From the NCBI GenBank assembly GCA_964457925.1, contig CAYWGH010000015.1, forward strand, positions 75,359 to 139,358: a stretch of 64,000 nucleotides of DNA, in the 5' to 3' direction. The translations under genes were made by a program, and so were the position numbers. A model generated the notes under the pieces. It was not told where the DNA came from. It searched no databases and saw nothing but the letters and a program-made list of their open reading frames with translations. Below are positions 40,285 through 49,485 of the stretch, in pieces; position 1 is the stretch's first letter, and each line of letters opens with the position of its first letter. The stretch comes from Coneutiohabitans sp964457925. Its GTDB lineage: Bacteria > Zhuqueibacterota > Zhuqueibacteria > Zhuqueibacterales > Zhuqueibacteraceae.

Positions 40285-42624
40285 ATGTCACGCTTCAATT
40301 ATCGCTCTCACCCAACGCTACCAAGCATGATGATAAATTTGTTTAAAAATTCCAAAACAAGACGAGCAGTGCTATTGAGCGACCGCCGCCGCTCGGTGCG
40401 CCAGTTTGTGCAGGAGCAAAAACGCGAACTGCGCCTGGCGGCTATATTCGTGTTGCTGATTTTTCTTCCCAGCGGACTTTTAGGTTACTTGAGCTGGCGC
40501 GCGATCAAAAACGAAAAACTGCTTTCCCAGCAAAAAATCGTTGAAAGCTATCGCCAATTTGTTCGCCTCGCTGCGCGCGATATAGATGGTGAGCTTGAAT
40601 TGGTGCAAGCGCGGCTGCAGACCTCTGTCGAGCAAGCCCTTGAACGTCTTGGTACGCCGCCAGCTCCCGGTCGACTTGACAGCCTGAACGTCGCAGAGCC
40701 TTTGATTTCCTCCTGTGCGCTGTTTGTCGGTCCCGGCCAGGTCATTTATCCTATCGAACCCACCGTGCAGCGTGAAAGCCTTTCCGTCCGGGCGGCGCAA
40801 AGTGAAACGATTGCGCGCGAATATGAACTGTATAGCGAACTGTCGAGTCGCGGCGAGAAACTGGAATACCAGTATCAGGATCTCGACGGGGCCATCGCCG
40901 TCTACGAGCAAATACTAGCACAAGTCGCTTCGCCACAATTACGCGCCATGGCTTATAGCTTGTTGGGACGTGCTCAAACAAAAAAAGCTGATTGGGAGGC
41001 CGCCCTCCGAACCTATCAAAGCTTGCTGCACGATTATCCGGAGGTCCGCGATCTCGACAAAACATATCTACGCTTTCTAGCGCAATTTCAGATTGCCGTT
41101 TGTCTCGAAAATCTCGGCCGCGAACAGGAAGCAATTGCAACGCTTTTGCGCATGAACCGGGATTTATTGGAAAGAAGCGACACGATCAATCGACAGCAAT
41201 ATTCCCATTTTTTGGAATGGATCGAGGTTTTGTCAGCAAGGATTCTTTCCACGCTGCGACTGTCCAATGCGGAATATTATCGGGAACAATTCCAGGAACT
41301 CGCAAGGCAGAAGAAAAAGCGCATTAGCGACAAATACTTTGTGCAATTATTCGATGAAGAGCTGCACGAACTCATCATCAAACGAAAAACCTACCGGCCG
41401 ATTATTCGCTATTTCTCCGGCCAGGCTGACGACGAACCGTTTCTGCTCGGCTACCATCCAATGCCGGATCAATCTGGTTCTTCTGTTTCTGGATTACTGG
41501 GATTTCGAGTAAATCTAACGCGCTTACGCGAAAGAATTTTTCCAGTCATTTTAAGCCATCTGGAAACCAGCGAGGCCGTCATTCCAGCGATCCTGGATAA
41601 TAATGGCGCCTATATCATCGGAACGGCGGAACCGAAAACCGCCCCCATTGCGACGCAAGCTCTGGATTCCCCGTTTAGGTTTTGGCAAGTGGGTGTATTT
41701 CTCAACGATGAACTCGTGGCGCCGCCGGTCGATTTTAGTGCCCTTTCGTGGCTGTGGCTGATTGTACTATTATTATTGAGTATTTTCTTCGGCGTTTATA
41801 TTTTTATTCGATATGCGCGCGAGCAAGCGCGGCTCTCTGAATTGAAATCGACATTCGTTTCACGCGTATCACATGAGTTGCGTACGCCTTTGACTTCAAT
41901 CAAGATGCTGGCGGAACATCTGGAAATGCAACTGCGGCACCCGCCGGCCGCCTCCGAGCACGAGCTGCGTGCCCGCACCGGGCAGTATCTGGGTGTGATT
42001 CGTCGCGAAAGCGATCGTCTCGGAAGGCTGATTGAAAATGTTTTGGATTTTTCAAAGATTGAGCGGGGCGTGAAGCAGTACAGCTTTGAGTATGAAATGC
42101 CGGCGGTGATTCTGTGCAAAGCCATTGATTCTTTCCGTCCGCATGCCGAAATGCAAGGGTTCACCATCAAAACCGAAATTGACGATGCTCTGCCCGAACT
42201 GTTTTGCGATTCCGATGCCATAACGCAGGCGTTGCTTAATCTTTTGAGTAATGCCGTCAAGTACAGTGAAAAAGAAAAAATCATCACCGTGCGCGCCTTT
42301 CGCGACCAGGCGCACGTACACATTGAAGTCGAGGACCATGGGATTGGCATTCCGCCGGCTCAACTTCCAAGAGTCTTCGACGAGTTTTATCGTATCGATC
42401 AAAAGCTTAATTCCAGGCGGCAGGGCGGCGTGGGTTTGGGTTTGACGCTGGTGCAACACATCATACAGGCGCATCGGGGCACGATCGGCGTGCGCAGCCT
42501 GGAAGGCAAGGGGTCAACTTTCAGTGTAACTCTGCCGATTCCGCCGGATGATGACACGCCGCTAGCGGAATCCCTGGAAAAATTAAAGCAGGAAGATAAT
42601 CACCCAATTGAGAAGCTCGCATGA
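40285..42624 (+). CDS. Sensor histidine kinase with large extracytoplasmic TPR-like sensor
   Basis: 779 residues. TM1 lies near residue 55-70 (FVLLIFLPSGLLGYLSW) and TM2 near 485-505 (LWLIVLLLLSIFFGVYIFI), leaving a periplasmic sensor of about 410 residues. Within it residues about 200-300 show TPR-like helices (AIAVYEQILAQVASPQLRAM, ADWEAALRTYQSLLHDYPE). The cytoplasmic kinase has His530 in SHELRTPLTSIKM, N-box NLLSNAVKYS, G1 DHGIGI and G2 GGVGLGL, so it should be active. It overlaps the response-regulator gene by ATGA. A TPR sensor suggests protein-protein signals rather than a small ligand; the stimulus is unknown. Confidence 0.92.
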   Translation: MSRFNYRSHPTLPSMMINLFKNSKTRRAVLLSDRRRSVRQFVQEQKRELRLAAIFVLLIFLPSGLLGYLSWRAIKNEKLLSQQKIVESYRQFVRLAARDIDGELELVQARLQTSVEQALERLGTPPAPGRLDSLNVAEPLISSCALFVGPGQVIYPIEPTVQRESLSVRAAQSETIAREYELYSELSSRGEKLEYQYQDLDGAIAVYEQILAQVASPQLRAMAYSLLGRAQTKKADWEAALRTYQSLLHDYPEVRDLDKTYLRFLAQFQIAVCLENLGREQEAIATLLRMNRDLLERSDTINRQQYSHFLEWIEVLSARILSTLRLSNAEYYREQFQELARQKKKRISDKYFVQLFDEELHELIIKRKTYRPIIRYFSGQADDEPFLLGYHPMPDQSGSSVSGLLGFRVNLTRLRERIFPVILSHLETSEAVIPAILDNNGAYIIGTAEPKTAPIATQALDSPFRFWQVGVFLNDELVAPPVDFSALSWLWLIVLLLLSIFFGVYIFIRYAREQARLSELKSTFVSRVSHELRTPLTSIKMLAEHLEMQLRHPPAASEHELRARTGQYLGVIRRESDRLGRLIENVLDFSKIERGVKQYSFEYEMPAVILCKAIDSFRPHAEMQGFTIKTEIDDALPELFCDSDAITQALLNLLSNAVKYSEKEKIITVRAFRDQAHVHIEVEDHGIGIPPAQLPRVFDEFYRIDQKLNSRRQGGVGLGLTLVQHIIQAHRGTIGVRSLEGKGSTFSVTLPIPPDDDTPLAESLEKLKQEDNHPIEKLA

Positions 42625-43316
42625 AAAAAATACTTATTGTAGAAGACGATGATGCCATCTTATTCGGTCTGGAGAACATCCTTCGTGATGAAGGCTATGA
42701 AATCCATTCCGTCAAGTCAGGTCAAGAAGGCTATCGCATGGCCAAAGAGTTTCATCCAGATTTGATGATTTTAGATCTGATGTTGCCCGGCATGAGTGGT
42801 CTCGAGATCTGCAAGCGAATGCGTGATGAGGGCATGAAAACGACCGTCTTGATGGTGACGGCCAAAGCAGAGGAGAACGACAAAGTCTTTGGTCTAGAGT
42901 TGGGAGCAGATGATTATATTACGAAACCCTTCAGCGTGCGTGAACTGCTGGCGCGCATTAAGGCTCATCTGCGGCGTGCAGAATTTGCTGCGGTTGCCAA
43001 TACCGAAACCTTGCCCGATGAGGTCAAGTTTGGCAATGTAGTGATCAATATGAAACGTCACGAGGTTACCAAAGCCGGCGAACGGCAAGATTTGACGAAT
43101 CGCGAATTTCTTTTGCTCGAATATTTCATTCGCCACCAGGGGGAGTTGTTGACGCGGGAGCGCTTGTTGGATGATATCTGGGGGTATGAGGTTTATCCGA
43201 CGACTCGCACCATAGATACGCATGTGCGCCGGCTGCGCAAGCACATCGAACCCAACCCGGAGCAACCGCGTTATATCAAGACCGTGCATGGCGCCGGTTA
43301 TCTTTTTGAAGTTTAA
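42621..43316 (+). CDS. OmpR/PhoB-family response regulator
   Basis: 231 residues. The receiver domain has acidic pocket EDDD, phospho-acceptor Asp52 in LMILDLMLPG, Thr in MVTAKAEE and Lys in ITKPFS. The C-terminal winged helix is of OmpR type (LTNREFLLLEYF, RERLLDDIWGYEVYPTTRTI, DTHVRRLRKHIEPNP, VHGAGYLFEV). Proteins of this class bind tandem direct repeats with about 11-bp spacing as dimers. Four such sites occur in this window, two of them at this locus, making this protein the best candidate ligand for them; this link is inference. Translationally coupled to the kinase. Confidence 0.94.
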   Translation: MKKILIVEDDDAILFGLENILRDEGYEIHSVKSGQEGYRMAKEFHPDLMILDLMLPGMSGLEICKRMRDEGMKTTVLMVTAKAEENDKVFGLELGADDYITKPFSVRELLARIKAHLRRAEFAAVANTETLPDEVKFGNVVINMKRHEVTKAGERQDLTNREFLLLEYFIRHQGELLTRERLLDDIWGYEVYPTTRTIDTHVRRLRKHIEPNPEQPRYIKTVHGAGYLFEV

Positions 43317-43403
43317 GAAAAATAGAGTAAGGATAATCACTTTTTAAGTTTAATCATCAGCGTTTCAAAACGTCTTTGAGCTTTAGTTATCTGCTTTCTA
43401 GAG

Positions 43404-43453
43404 TTCACAGGTTTTTCACAAGTATTTTACAATCATCCTACAGATTAATGACA
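43404..43453 (-). promoter_or_regulatory. Five-unit 11-bp direct-repeat operator
   Basis: Plus-strand hexamers TTCACA, TTCACA, TTTACA, CCTACA and ATGACA start at 43404, 43415, 43426, 43437 and 43448, exactly 11 bp apart. This is the longest of the four arrays. It lies about 90 bp after the response-regulator stop and 107 bp before the secreted gene at 43560, so it most likely controls that gene. Confidence 0.78.
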
Positions 43454-43559
43454 TCCTGAGGATTGATATTTTCGTATATTGAACTCAAGTGCATGAAGCA
43501 AGGCTTCGGCGCTTCGGATAATGATCACACGAGCAGCAAGTTCAAAAAGGGCGGTTTCC

Positions 43560-44138
43560 ATGAAAGTGCGGGTTTCGCTATCGGCCATTGCTGTTTTGGT
43601 TTTATACTTACTCAGTGGCGAACCGCTGCACGCGCAGCGCGCTAAGAAATGGACATCGGCTGAAATCATCACAAACGTCAAAGTCGGCCAGTGGATAGAG
43701 ATTGACGGCGCTATCCGGCCGGATCAGTCTGTGGTGGCGGTAGAGATCGAATTTCGCGCGGGCGATTTTATGGACGACGATTGGCGGCTTCTCGCCAAAG
43801 TCAAGTCTGTTACGCCTGAAAAAAACGAGTTTCAAGTCTTCTCGGTGCCGGTGAGAGTAACGAAGGAAACCGAATTTGACGAGGGCATCAAAAGTCTCGA
43901 CGATATCAAGCCGGAAATGCTAGTAAAACTCGAAGGAACCTATTTAACCGAAGGCGTCTTTTTGGCGAAAGAAGTTGACAACAGAGACAGAAAGCTCAAG
44001 GCGGAACCGCAGTTTGACAAGATGCTTGAAGTGGTCGGGAAAATCGTGCAAATCGATGAAGAAAAGCGTGTGATTACTGTTATGGGAATTGACTTTCATA
44101 TTACTGAGGAAACAGAAGGAAAGTCGCTCATTAAGTAG
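43560..44138 (+). CDS. Secreted OB/DUF5666-like protein under operator control
   Basis: 192 residues from ATG 43560; AAAAAGGG lies just upstream, while longer forms lack a signal peptide at the N-terminus. The signal peptide ends SGEPLHAQ. The mature protein appears to hold repeated small beta-barrel units: VGQWIEIDGAIRPDQSVVAV, then LLAKVKSVTPEKNEFQVFSV, MLVKLEGTYLTEGVFLAKEV and MLEVVGKIVQIDEEKRVITV. The alternation of (I/V)x(G)xI and a hydrophobic strand pair is that of DUF5666-type domains; the assignment is by pattern. A decayed copy exists at 32262-32555. Position directly after the operator suggests it is a main output of the two-component system, perhaps an envelope stress protein. Confidence 0.75.
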   Translation: MKVRVSLSAIAVLVLYLLSGEPLHAQRAKKWTSAEIITNVKVGQWIEIDGAIRPDQSVVAVEIEFRAGDFMDDDWRLLAKVKSVTPEKNEFQVFSVPVRVTKETEFDEGIKSLDDIKPEMLVKLEGTYLTEGVFLAKEVDNRDRKLKAEPQFDKMLEVVGKIVQIDEEKRVITVMGIDFHITEETEGKSLIK

Positions 44139-44230
44139 TGGTCAACTGTCGGAACGGGAGCTAGCGACGGCACAAGATTCATGTTTTTTTAAATCAGTGG
44201 CTACAGGACGTTAATTTTGAGAGGTGCTTT

Positions 44231-44791
44231 ATGAACGAGCTCATTTATTTTTCCGGTTTGGACCTTATGATCAAGGTCAAACATGCCAAAAAGGCTAATA
44301 CGCTGCACTACGTCTCGCATCGCGAGATGGAGCACAAAGAGAAAGTGATGGCTGAGCGTTACATGAAGGCGAAAATGATTTCAACAAGTGTACGCAACGG
44401 TGATCGCCCCTCGATTTTTATCTATCGCGGAACGGACAATCGACTCAAGAGGAAGCTGGCCTTGCTTCATGCAAATCACGGCGTGCAACGCCCGCACAGG
44501 AATGAAAGAGAAATCACGGCGTCGGTCAAGAGCCTGATCAATGCCGCCATGCGCAATTACTACACAGAGAAGATCGGCGAGCTTATTGTACTCGCACGCA
44601 ATGAACTGGGAAGTGGCTTGCATCAGGAAGGGAAGTTTGCACTGTTGCAACAGCAGATGAATGAGTTGGTGCTGGCCTATAATGCTTACACCGACAACAA
44701 GATCGTTCTTGAAGAAATTATACCTCAGGAATTAAGGCCGTGTTGGCTGGCTTTGAAGGATGCGCGATTGTCTGTTACAGCTGCACGATGA
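44231..44791 (+). CDS. Hypothetical cytoplasmic protein (186 aa)
   Basis: GAGGTG (about 44220-44225) precedes ATG 44231. The protein is basic and soluble, with no signal or membrane segment. Its first third is Lys/His/Met-rich (LMIKVKHAKKANTLHYVSHR); the rest is helical (ITASVKSLINAAMRNYYTEK, LLQQQMNELVLAYNAYTDNK). No family recognised. Confidence 0.6.
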   Translation: MNELIYFSGLDLMIKVKHAKKANTLHYVSHREMEHKEKVMAERYMKAKMISTSVRNGDRPSIFIYRGTDNRLKRKLALLHANHGVQRPHRNEREITASVKSLINAAMRNYYTEKIGELIVLARNELGSGLHQEGKFALLQQQMNELVLAYNAYTDNKIVLEEIIPQELRPCWLALKDARLSVTAAR

Positions 44792-45115
44792 CGACATTGC
44801 TTCGGTAACAAGCCAAAGCGATTGTGCTTGCCATGATATGTCTTGATATCTGCCGCGGCGTCTATATTTTCTAGTGCAGAATGTAGTTTCTGTTGCGTGC
44901 GGGCTTGTTCGCCTATCCCGCGCACGTTAACAAGTCTTGCGGCTTTTCTCGCCCCCTGAAGAGCAAAACCCTTGCAGGCCAGGATGCGTTTTGTGAGAGC
45001 GCAATTTAGCCCGCAAGGGTTTAAAGTCCTACTCTGATCTATCTCCCAATCTTGCCTGGTCGGAAAATAACAAAAATTATTTCGGCGCTACTCCAGCACT
45101 TCTAATCGCTTTGTA
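44792..45115. other. 324-bp convergent intergenic region with inverted repeat
   Basis: It separates the plus-strand 44231 gene from the end of the minus-strand nuclease gene. It holds the inverted repeat at 44966-45022 and no supported coding sequence. Confidence 0.5.
44966..45022. repeat. 10-bp perfect inverted repeat between convergent genes
   Basis: AAACCCTTGC (44966-44975) is the exact complement of GCAAGGGTTT (45013-45022), with 37 bases between; an inner TGCG/CGCA pair can add to the fold. It may be a bidirectional transcript end or a small palindromic element. There is no long T-run on either side. Confidence 0.5.
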
Positions 45116-48100
45116 TTACCGTAAGAGGCTCATCCGGCGCGCTTGTTTGAAATCTCCGGCTCGGAGTTGATAGAGATACACGCCGCTGGCAAGCGTTCTG
45201 CCGAACCGGTCTTTGCCGTTCCAATGCACGCGATGATACCCGGCGTTGAATTGCCCGTCAGCAAGCGTGACAATCTCGCGGCCCAGGGTATTGAAAATTT
45301 TTATCACGACATGGGTGGCTTCCGGCAATTGAAACCGGATTTCAGTTTCCGGATTGAAGGGGTTGGGAAAGTTTTGAGCCAATCCAAAATCAGCGGGAGT
45401 TGCCGCGGCCTCGAGAGTTCCAGCTTCGTTGGTTAATGTTGCCGCTCCAGAAGCGAAGGCAAGGGCCGGCGCGCTGCAATGGCTCAAGATTTCGTAAGCG
45501 GCGCCATCATCAAGGGCAACTGCTCCGGACTGATTTTTCGGGACGTGAACTTGAAACGAAGCTGCGCCGATGTTGCCGTTTGCATCCTCTGCCGCAAGGA
45601 ACACGGTATAAACCCGGCCGTTGCCATTGTTTTGCCGCTCCGCGCGCAATTGAATCGTTTGGCAATCGACAATGACAATGTCGTCGCTGGTATTGCCATC
45701 GCCGTTGCCTGGAGCATTATCCGGCTCATCGCTGGTTGCCGAGACGATGAAGACATTGGCAGGTGAAAGTCCTGGTGTGCTGCCGTCATTCACTGAGATT
45801 ACAAAATCAGAGACGTTGTATGTTGTATATTTGTGATTCGGCGGCCAAAGCTCGGCCGGGCTTCCGGCAATGGAAATTGTTGGCGGTGCAACATCGAGAT
45901 ACATCACCAGCCCGTCGTGATCTGACGAACGAAGCGGCGTGGTGTCGTCCTCGAGCAAACTTTCAGCAGCATCGGCGTTGCCGCGGCCATATTGCAATCC
46001 GGTGGGATGGATTGCTTGCGAAGTGAGCATGTGGTCCAACACTTGTGCGCTGCCGTTGAATATGAAAGAATACTGTTCTTCTGCGGGCAGGTTCAACACT
46101 TGTTTGGTCAAATTGGGATTGACAAGATCCGGGCCGGACAGCAAATTGTCGCCTGGATCAAAATCGCCGGCGATTTGCCCCACCGCGTCGACATAACCAT
46201 CGGTAAACTGATAAGCATTAAAATCTCCGGTGACCACAAGCCGCACGCCGGGGTCGGCGCTTTGCAAATCCTGCACTTTTTGCGCGATGGATTGCGCCTG
46301 CTCCAGGCGTTTCTGCCGCACACGCGGGCCGTCGGAGGGGCTGTCGATGCCCGTGAGCGAACGATTGTGCACTGCCATCACCGCAATCGGCGAAGCGATG
46401 CTGCCGATAACGAAGCTGCCTTCGAGCAACAGCGGTGGACGATCGTGCAGCAACGAGCCATCGAGGCTAAGCGTCTCTGTAGCGCCAAGCTGAGTAACGC
46501 CGTCCACCTGCACCGTGCTGCGCACCAAAAAGCCAACGTCAATACCGCCGACGTCATTGCCCTCGATCAGATAAGCGTTGTAAACAACGGATGGTTCATC
46601 GGCTGCAATTTTGTTTGCCAGGGCCTCAAGCACTGCGAGTTTCTCCGCTTCTTGCACCGCGAGTATATCCGGCGCATCCAAAACGGTTCGAATATACAAA
46701 GAGAATTTTGCCAAGCGCCGAGCATACTCTGCCGCACTTACGACAGTGCCGTTATCCTGCGGGCCGGGATCATCGACGTTATCAAACAAACGGAACAGGT
46801 TGAGTGTGCCGATCGTAACTTCATCTGAATTTCTGGCGCGCACGGCAACCGGCAAGGCGGCCGGCTTAAATGAGAATTGCGTTGGCCAAAACTCAAAACC
46901 GTTAAACTCATAACCGAGTACTCCGACGGCATTAAAAGACGAGCCGGCGGGAATGATCTGGTTCGACAAGCCGAGCCGATCGGGATCAAGCTCAAAAACC
47001 TCGGGATTGCCATCCCACACCGGCAACCCGGGCAGGCCGGGAAAAGCAATGCCCGGTTCGCGGAACGTGCGGGTGGAGGCGGCAGTGATGAAAACTTCGG
47101 CGATCGGATCAGTGCCAAATGTTTGATTCGGCCCGGTAACGGCGCCGCCGTTGATTTGAATTCGCATGCCTTCGTAACGCTCCAGCGTGTTTGCCGGTTG
47201 CGGTTGATCGGGCGAAGGCGTGGCAGAATCAAGCACAACGGGCGCGGGCAAGGGATTGCCGGAAGAAACCGCGGTAACCGTTGGGCTGTTGCTGAATTCG
47301 GTGAAACCAAAAAATTCCACCACTTCTCCGGTGACATTCACCAAGTCGCCGACTGCGACCGCGGGCGCGCTGCCGGTGAAAACAAAAATGCCGTTGGAGG
47401 TTTGGATATCAGCGTCGGCTCGGGCATCGGGCGTTTGCATCGCGAAGCCATTCGACGACACCGCGGTGACGACATTGTTTTCAGTGATGACGGTTTGATT
47501 GGCAAAGGGCGAAACCAACCCTGAACCCTGAATTTCGAATATCTCTGCCGTGACCGGAGACGGCGGGCCAACATTTTCCGCGCCCGGCGTTGGCGGAAAT
47601 GGCGCATAGGTATCGGTATTGCGCGCGCCGCCTGAGCCGTTGGGAATACGCTGATTCGAATGATTAGCGCCATCGCCGCCCCCGTTCTCGTTGACTTGCA
47701 GCTGGCCGGCATTGAGCAGCGCCAGCAAGCCGGCATCATCGGCATCATCGGTGTCGTACACGATGGCATCAATCAGATTGTTCGTGGTCACCGGCGTGCC
47801 GCTGGGAAAGCCGGAGGCGTTGCCGGCATATAGCGCAACCGCATCTGGCCCATTCTGCAAGAGATTGCCCCCAAAAATGATCCCGGGAGTTGGCGTGACG
47901 CCGCTATTGCCCAAAAGAAAATAACCGTTGGCATCCGTGCTGAAGCCATCGAGATCGAACGCGGCATACGACAGATCATTGGCGCCGTTATAAAAAACCA
48001 ATACCAGGCCATCAAGCGAAGTATTGCCGCTGCCGCCATCAAAAAGCTCCACAAATTCCAGCGCATCCGTGCCGGGCGTGTCGGAATCGAGTTCATTGAT

Positions 48101-49012
48101 GACCACGCTGCTGGCTACGGTGAGGGTTGAAAAACTGAAGGTGTAGTCCGCCGCCATATTGTCCGGCGGATCATTGGCGTCCTGATCCGTGACATTCGCA
48201 GCGAAAACCGTAACCGTGATAGTCTCATTATCGGTAAAATCCACATCGGGGTTAAGCACGAAGTTTTGCGGGCCGCCGCTCACCGTCGCGGTGTGTGAGC
48301 CGCTGGACGAGCCGCTGAGGGAAAACCAACTGCCGGTAACGTTTACCGCTTCGCTGAAATTGATCGAGATATTCGCATCAACGGCAACGCCGCTTGCGCC
48401 GTTCGTTGGAATTGTGCTTAAAACGCTGGGCGGCTGATCGGCGCCGCCAAAGGTTTGGCCGTTATTGAATGCGCCAAACGTGGCGGTTGCCGGAGAGTTC
48501 CAGACGAAGTCTTCATAATCAGTGCCATTGCCGCTCAATTGCAAAGACAGGCCCAGCGCCTCGCTGCCATTTTCAGATACACCGATGTCCGTGCTGAGCT
48601 CGCCACCGGCAGGCCCGCCTATGGCGGTAAAACCGCCCTCATAGCTGAGAAACTGAACAACCGTGTTCGAGGCATCAACCAGCGCAATGCCGTCGGGCGA
48701 GCCGTTTTGGATGCCATTGACCGCGTAGTTTAAAACGACGACGCCAAAGCCGCCGCCTAAATCGGGAATCGTTCCGCTCAACAGATCGGTATCATAAACC
48801 GCGCCGTTGGCGCCATTGTAAAGCACGATGCTCCAGCCGGTGAGGTCTGTGCCGGCTGGCCCGGCAATCTCAATGGCTTCGCCGGCATCGGTGCCGGTGT
48901 TGTCGTAATGGATTTCGTTGATAAAAACCGGTGTTTGAGCGGTCGCCGCGGCGTGCAAGCCGAGCGCGACAAACAAAAACGCCAGGATAAAACCTTTTGC
49001 GTATTGTTTCAT
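45116..49012 (-). CDS. Large secreted multidomain nuclease (ExeM/NucH-like) with sorting tail
   Basis: 1298 residues; GGAG precedes the start and a signal peptide ends AATAQ. Domains in order: lamin-tail domain (residues about 26-170, FINEIHYDNTGTDAGEAIEI), bacterial Ig-like domain (about 195-300, STIPTNGASGVAVDANISIN), second lamin-tail domain (about 305-470, VINELDSDTPGTDALEFVEL), OB-like domain (about 490-620), EEP nuclease domain (about 740-1070, IGTLNLFRLFDN, DILAVQEAEK, VTGDFNAYQF, SSDHDGLVMY), and a C-terminal tail with NFPNPFNPETEIRFQLPEA, GYHRVHWNGKD and GVYLYQLRAGDF. The tail is the FlgD/T9SS type found in FCB secreted proteins. It probably degrades extracellular DNA. Confidence 0.9.
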   Translation of the reverse strand: MKQYAKGFILAFLFVALGLHAAATAQTPVFINEIHYDNTGTDAGEAIEIAGPAGTDLTGWSIVLYNGANGAVYDTDLLSGTIPDLGGGFGVVVLNYAVNGIQNGSPDGIALVDASNTVVQFLSYEGGFTAIGGPAGGELSTDIGVSENGSEALGLSLQLSGNGTDYEDFVWNSPATATFGAFNNGQTFGGADQPPSVLSTIPTNGASGVAVDANISINFSEAVNVTGSWFSLSGSSSGSHTATVSGGPQNFVLNPDVDFTDNETITVTVFAANVTDQDANDPPDNMAADYTFSFSTLTVASSVVINELDSDTPGTDALEFVELFDGGSGNTSLDGLVLVFYNGANDLSYAAFDLDGFSTDANGYFLLGNSGVTPTPGIIFGGNLLQNGPDAVALYAGNASGFPSGTPVTTNNLIDAIVYDTDDADDAGLLALLNAGQLQVNENGGGDGANHSNQRIPNGSGGARNTDTYAPFPPTPGAENVGPPSPVTAEIFEIQGSGLVSPFANQTVITENNVVTAVSSNGFAMQTPDARADADIQTSNGIFVFTGSAPAVAVGDLVNVTGEVVEFFGFTEFSNSPTVTAVSSGNPLPAPVVLDSATPSPDQPQPANTLERYEGMRIQINGGAVTGPNQTFGTDPIAEVFITAASTRTFREPGIAFPGLPGLPVWDGNPEVFELDPDRLGLSNQIIPAGSSFNAVGVLGYEFNGFEFWPTQFSFKPAALPVAVRARNSDEVTIGTLNLFRLFDNVDDPGPQDNGTVVSAAEYARRLAKFSLYIRTVLDAPDILAVQEAEKLAVLEALANKIAADEPSVVYNAYLIEGNDVGGIDVGFLVRSTVQVDGVTQLGATETLSLDGSLLHDRPPLLLEGSFVIGSIASPIAVMAVHNRSLTGIDSPSDGPRVRQKRLEQAQSIAQKVQDLQSADPGVRLVVTGDFNAYQFTDGYVDAVGQIAGDFDPGDNLLSGPDLVNPNLTKQVLNLPAEEQYSFIFNGSAQVLDHMLTSQAIHPTGLQYGRGNADAAESLLEDDTTPLRSSDHDGLVMYLDVAPPTISIAGSPAELWPPNHKYTTYNVSDFVISVNDGSTPGLSPANVFIVSATSDEPDNAPGNGDGNTSDDIVIVDCQTIQLRAERQNNGNGRVYTVFLAAEDANGNIGAASFQVHVPKNQSGAVALDDGAAYEILSHCSAPALAFASGAATLTNEAGTLEAAATPADFGLAQNFPNPFNPETEIRFQLPEATHVVIKIFNTLGREIVTLADGQFNAGYHRVHWNGKDRFGRTLASGVYLYQLRAGDFKQARRMSLLR

Positions 49013-49485
49013 TATTCGTCTCCTGACTGGGTTTTGTCATGAACACGGATGAGTTTACAGCAAAGATGGCTGCGTACCGGCTAAACTGAAGCCGGAAGGT
49101 CTTGATCGAAGCGAATCTTTGAAATCAGCGGGGTGTAGCAGGTGTGAAAAACGGGAGGGACAAGACTCAAGGGGCTCGAATGGAACGATCACCATTCAAG
49201 TTGTCGTGGTCGAAGCGGCGGCCTCGTTGCCCGGCGCGCTTTGGGCGAATGGGCAATACGGTTTGAATGTGCGGCATGCTCGTCAGAGTCGTAGAACAGC
49301 GCGGCGTCGTTTGATTTAGTCAGTCGTGGTCGTTGCCCGTAATCGAATGGCGTCGTTAATTTTACCCGATCAAACCCCATAAAGATACCCAAATGAGTTT
49401 AAAGAATTTTTAAGGCTGGGATAAGCCGCCATTAAATCAGAAAAATTTATGGCAATGTCAAGAGCCTCTGAAAAGTAAAGAACGA
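49013..49485. other. 473-bp intergenic region, nothing firmly identified
   Basis: It lies between two minus-strand genes and should contain the promoter of the secreted nuclease. A 66-codon plus-strand frame at 49119-49319 has no ribosome-binding site or recognisable features and is not called. Confidence 0.4.

Noticed and set aside
49119..49319. A 66-codon plus-strand frame in the 473-bp gap
   Set aside because: No ribosome-binding site, no features, unusual composition.
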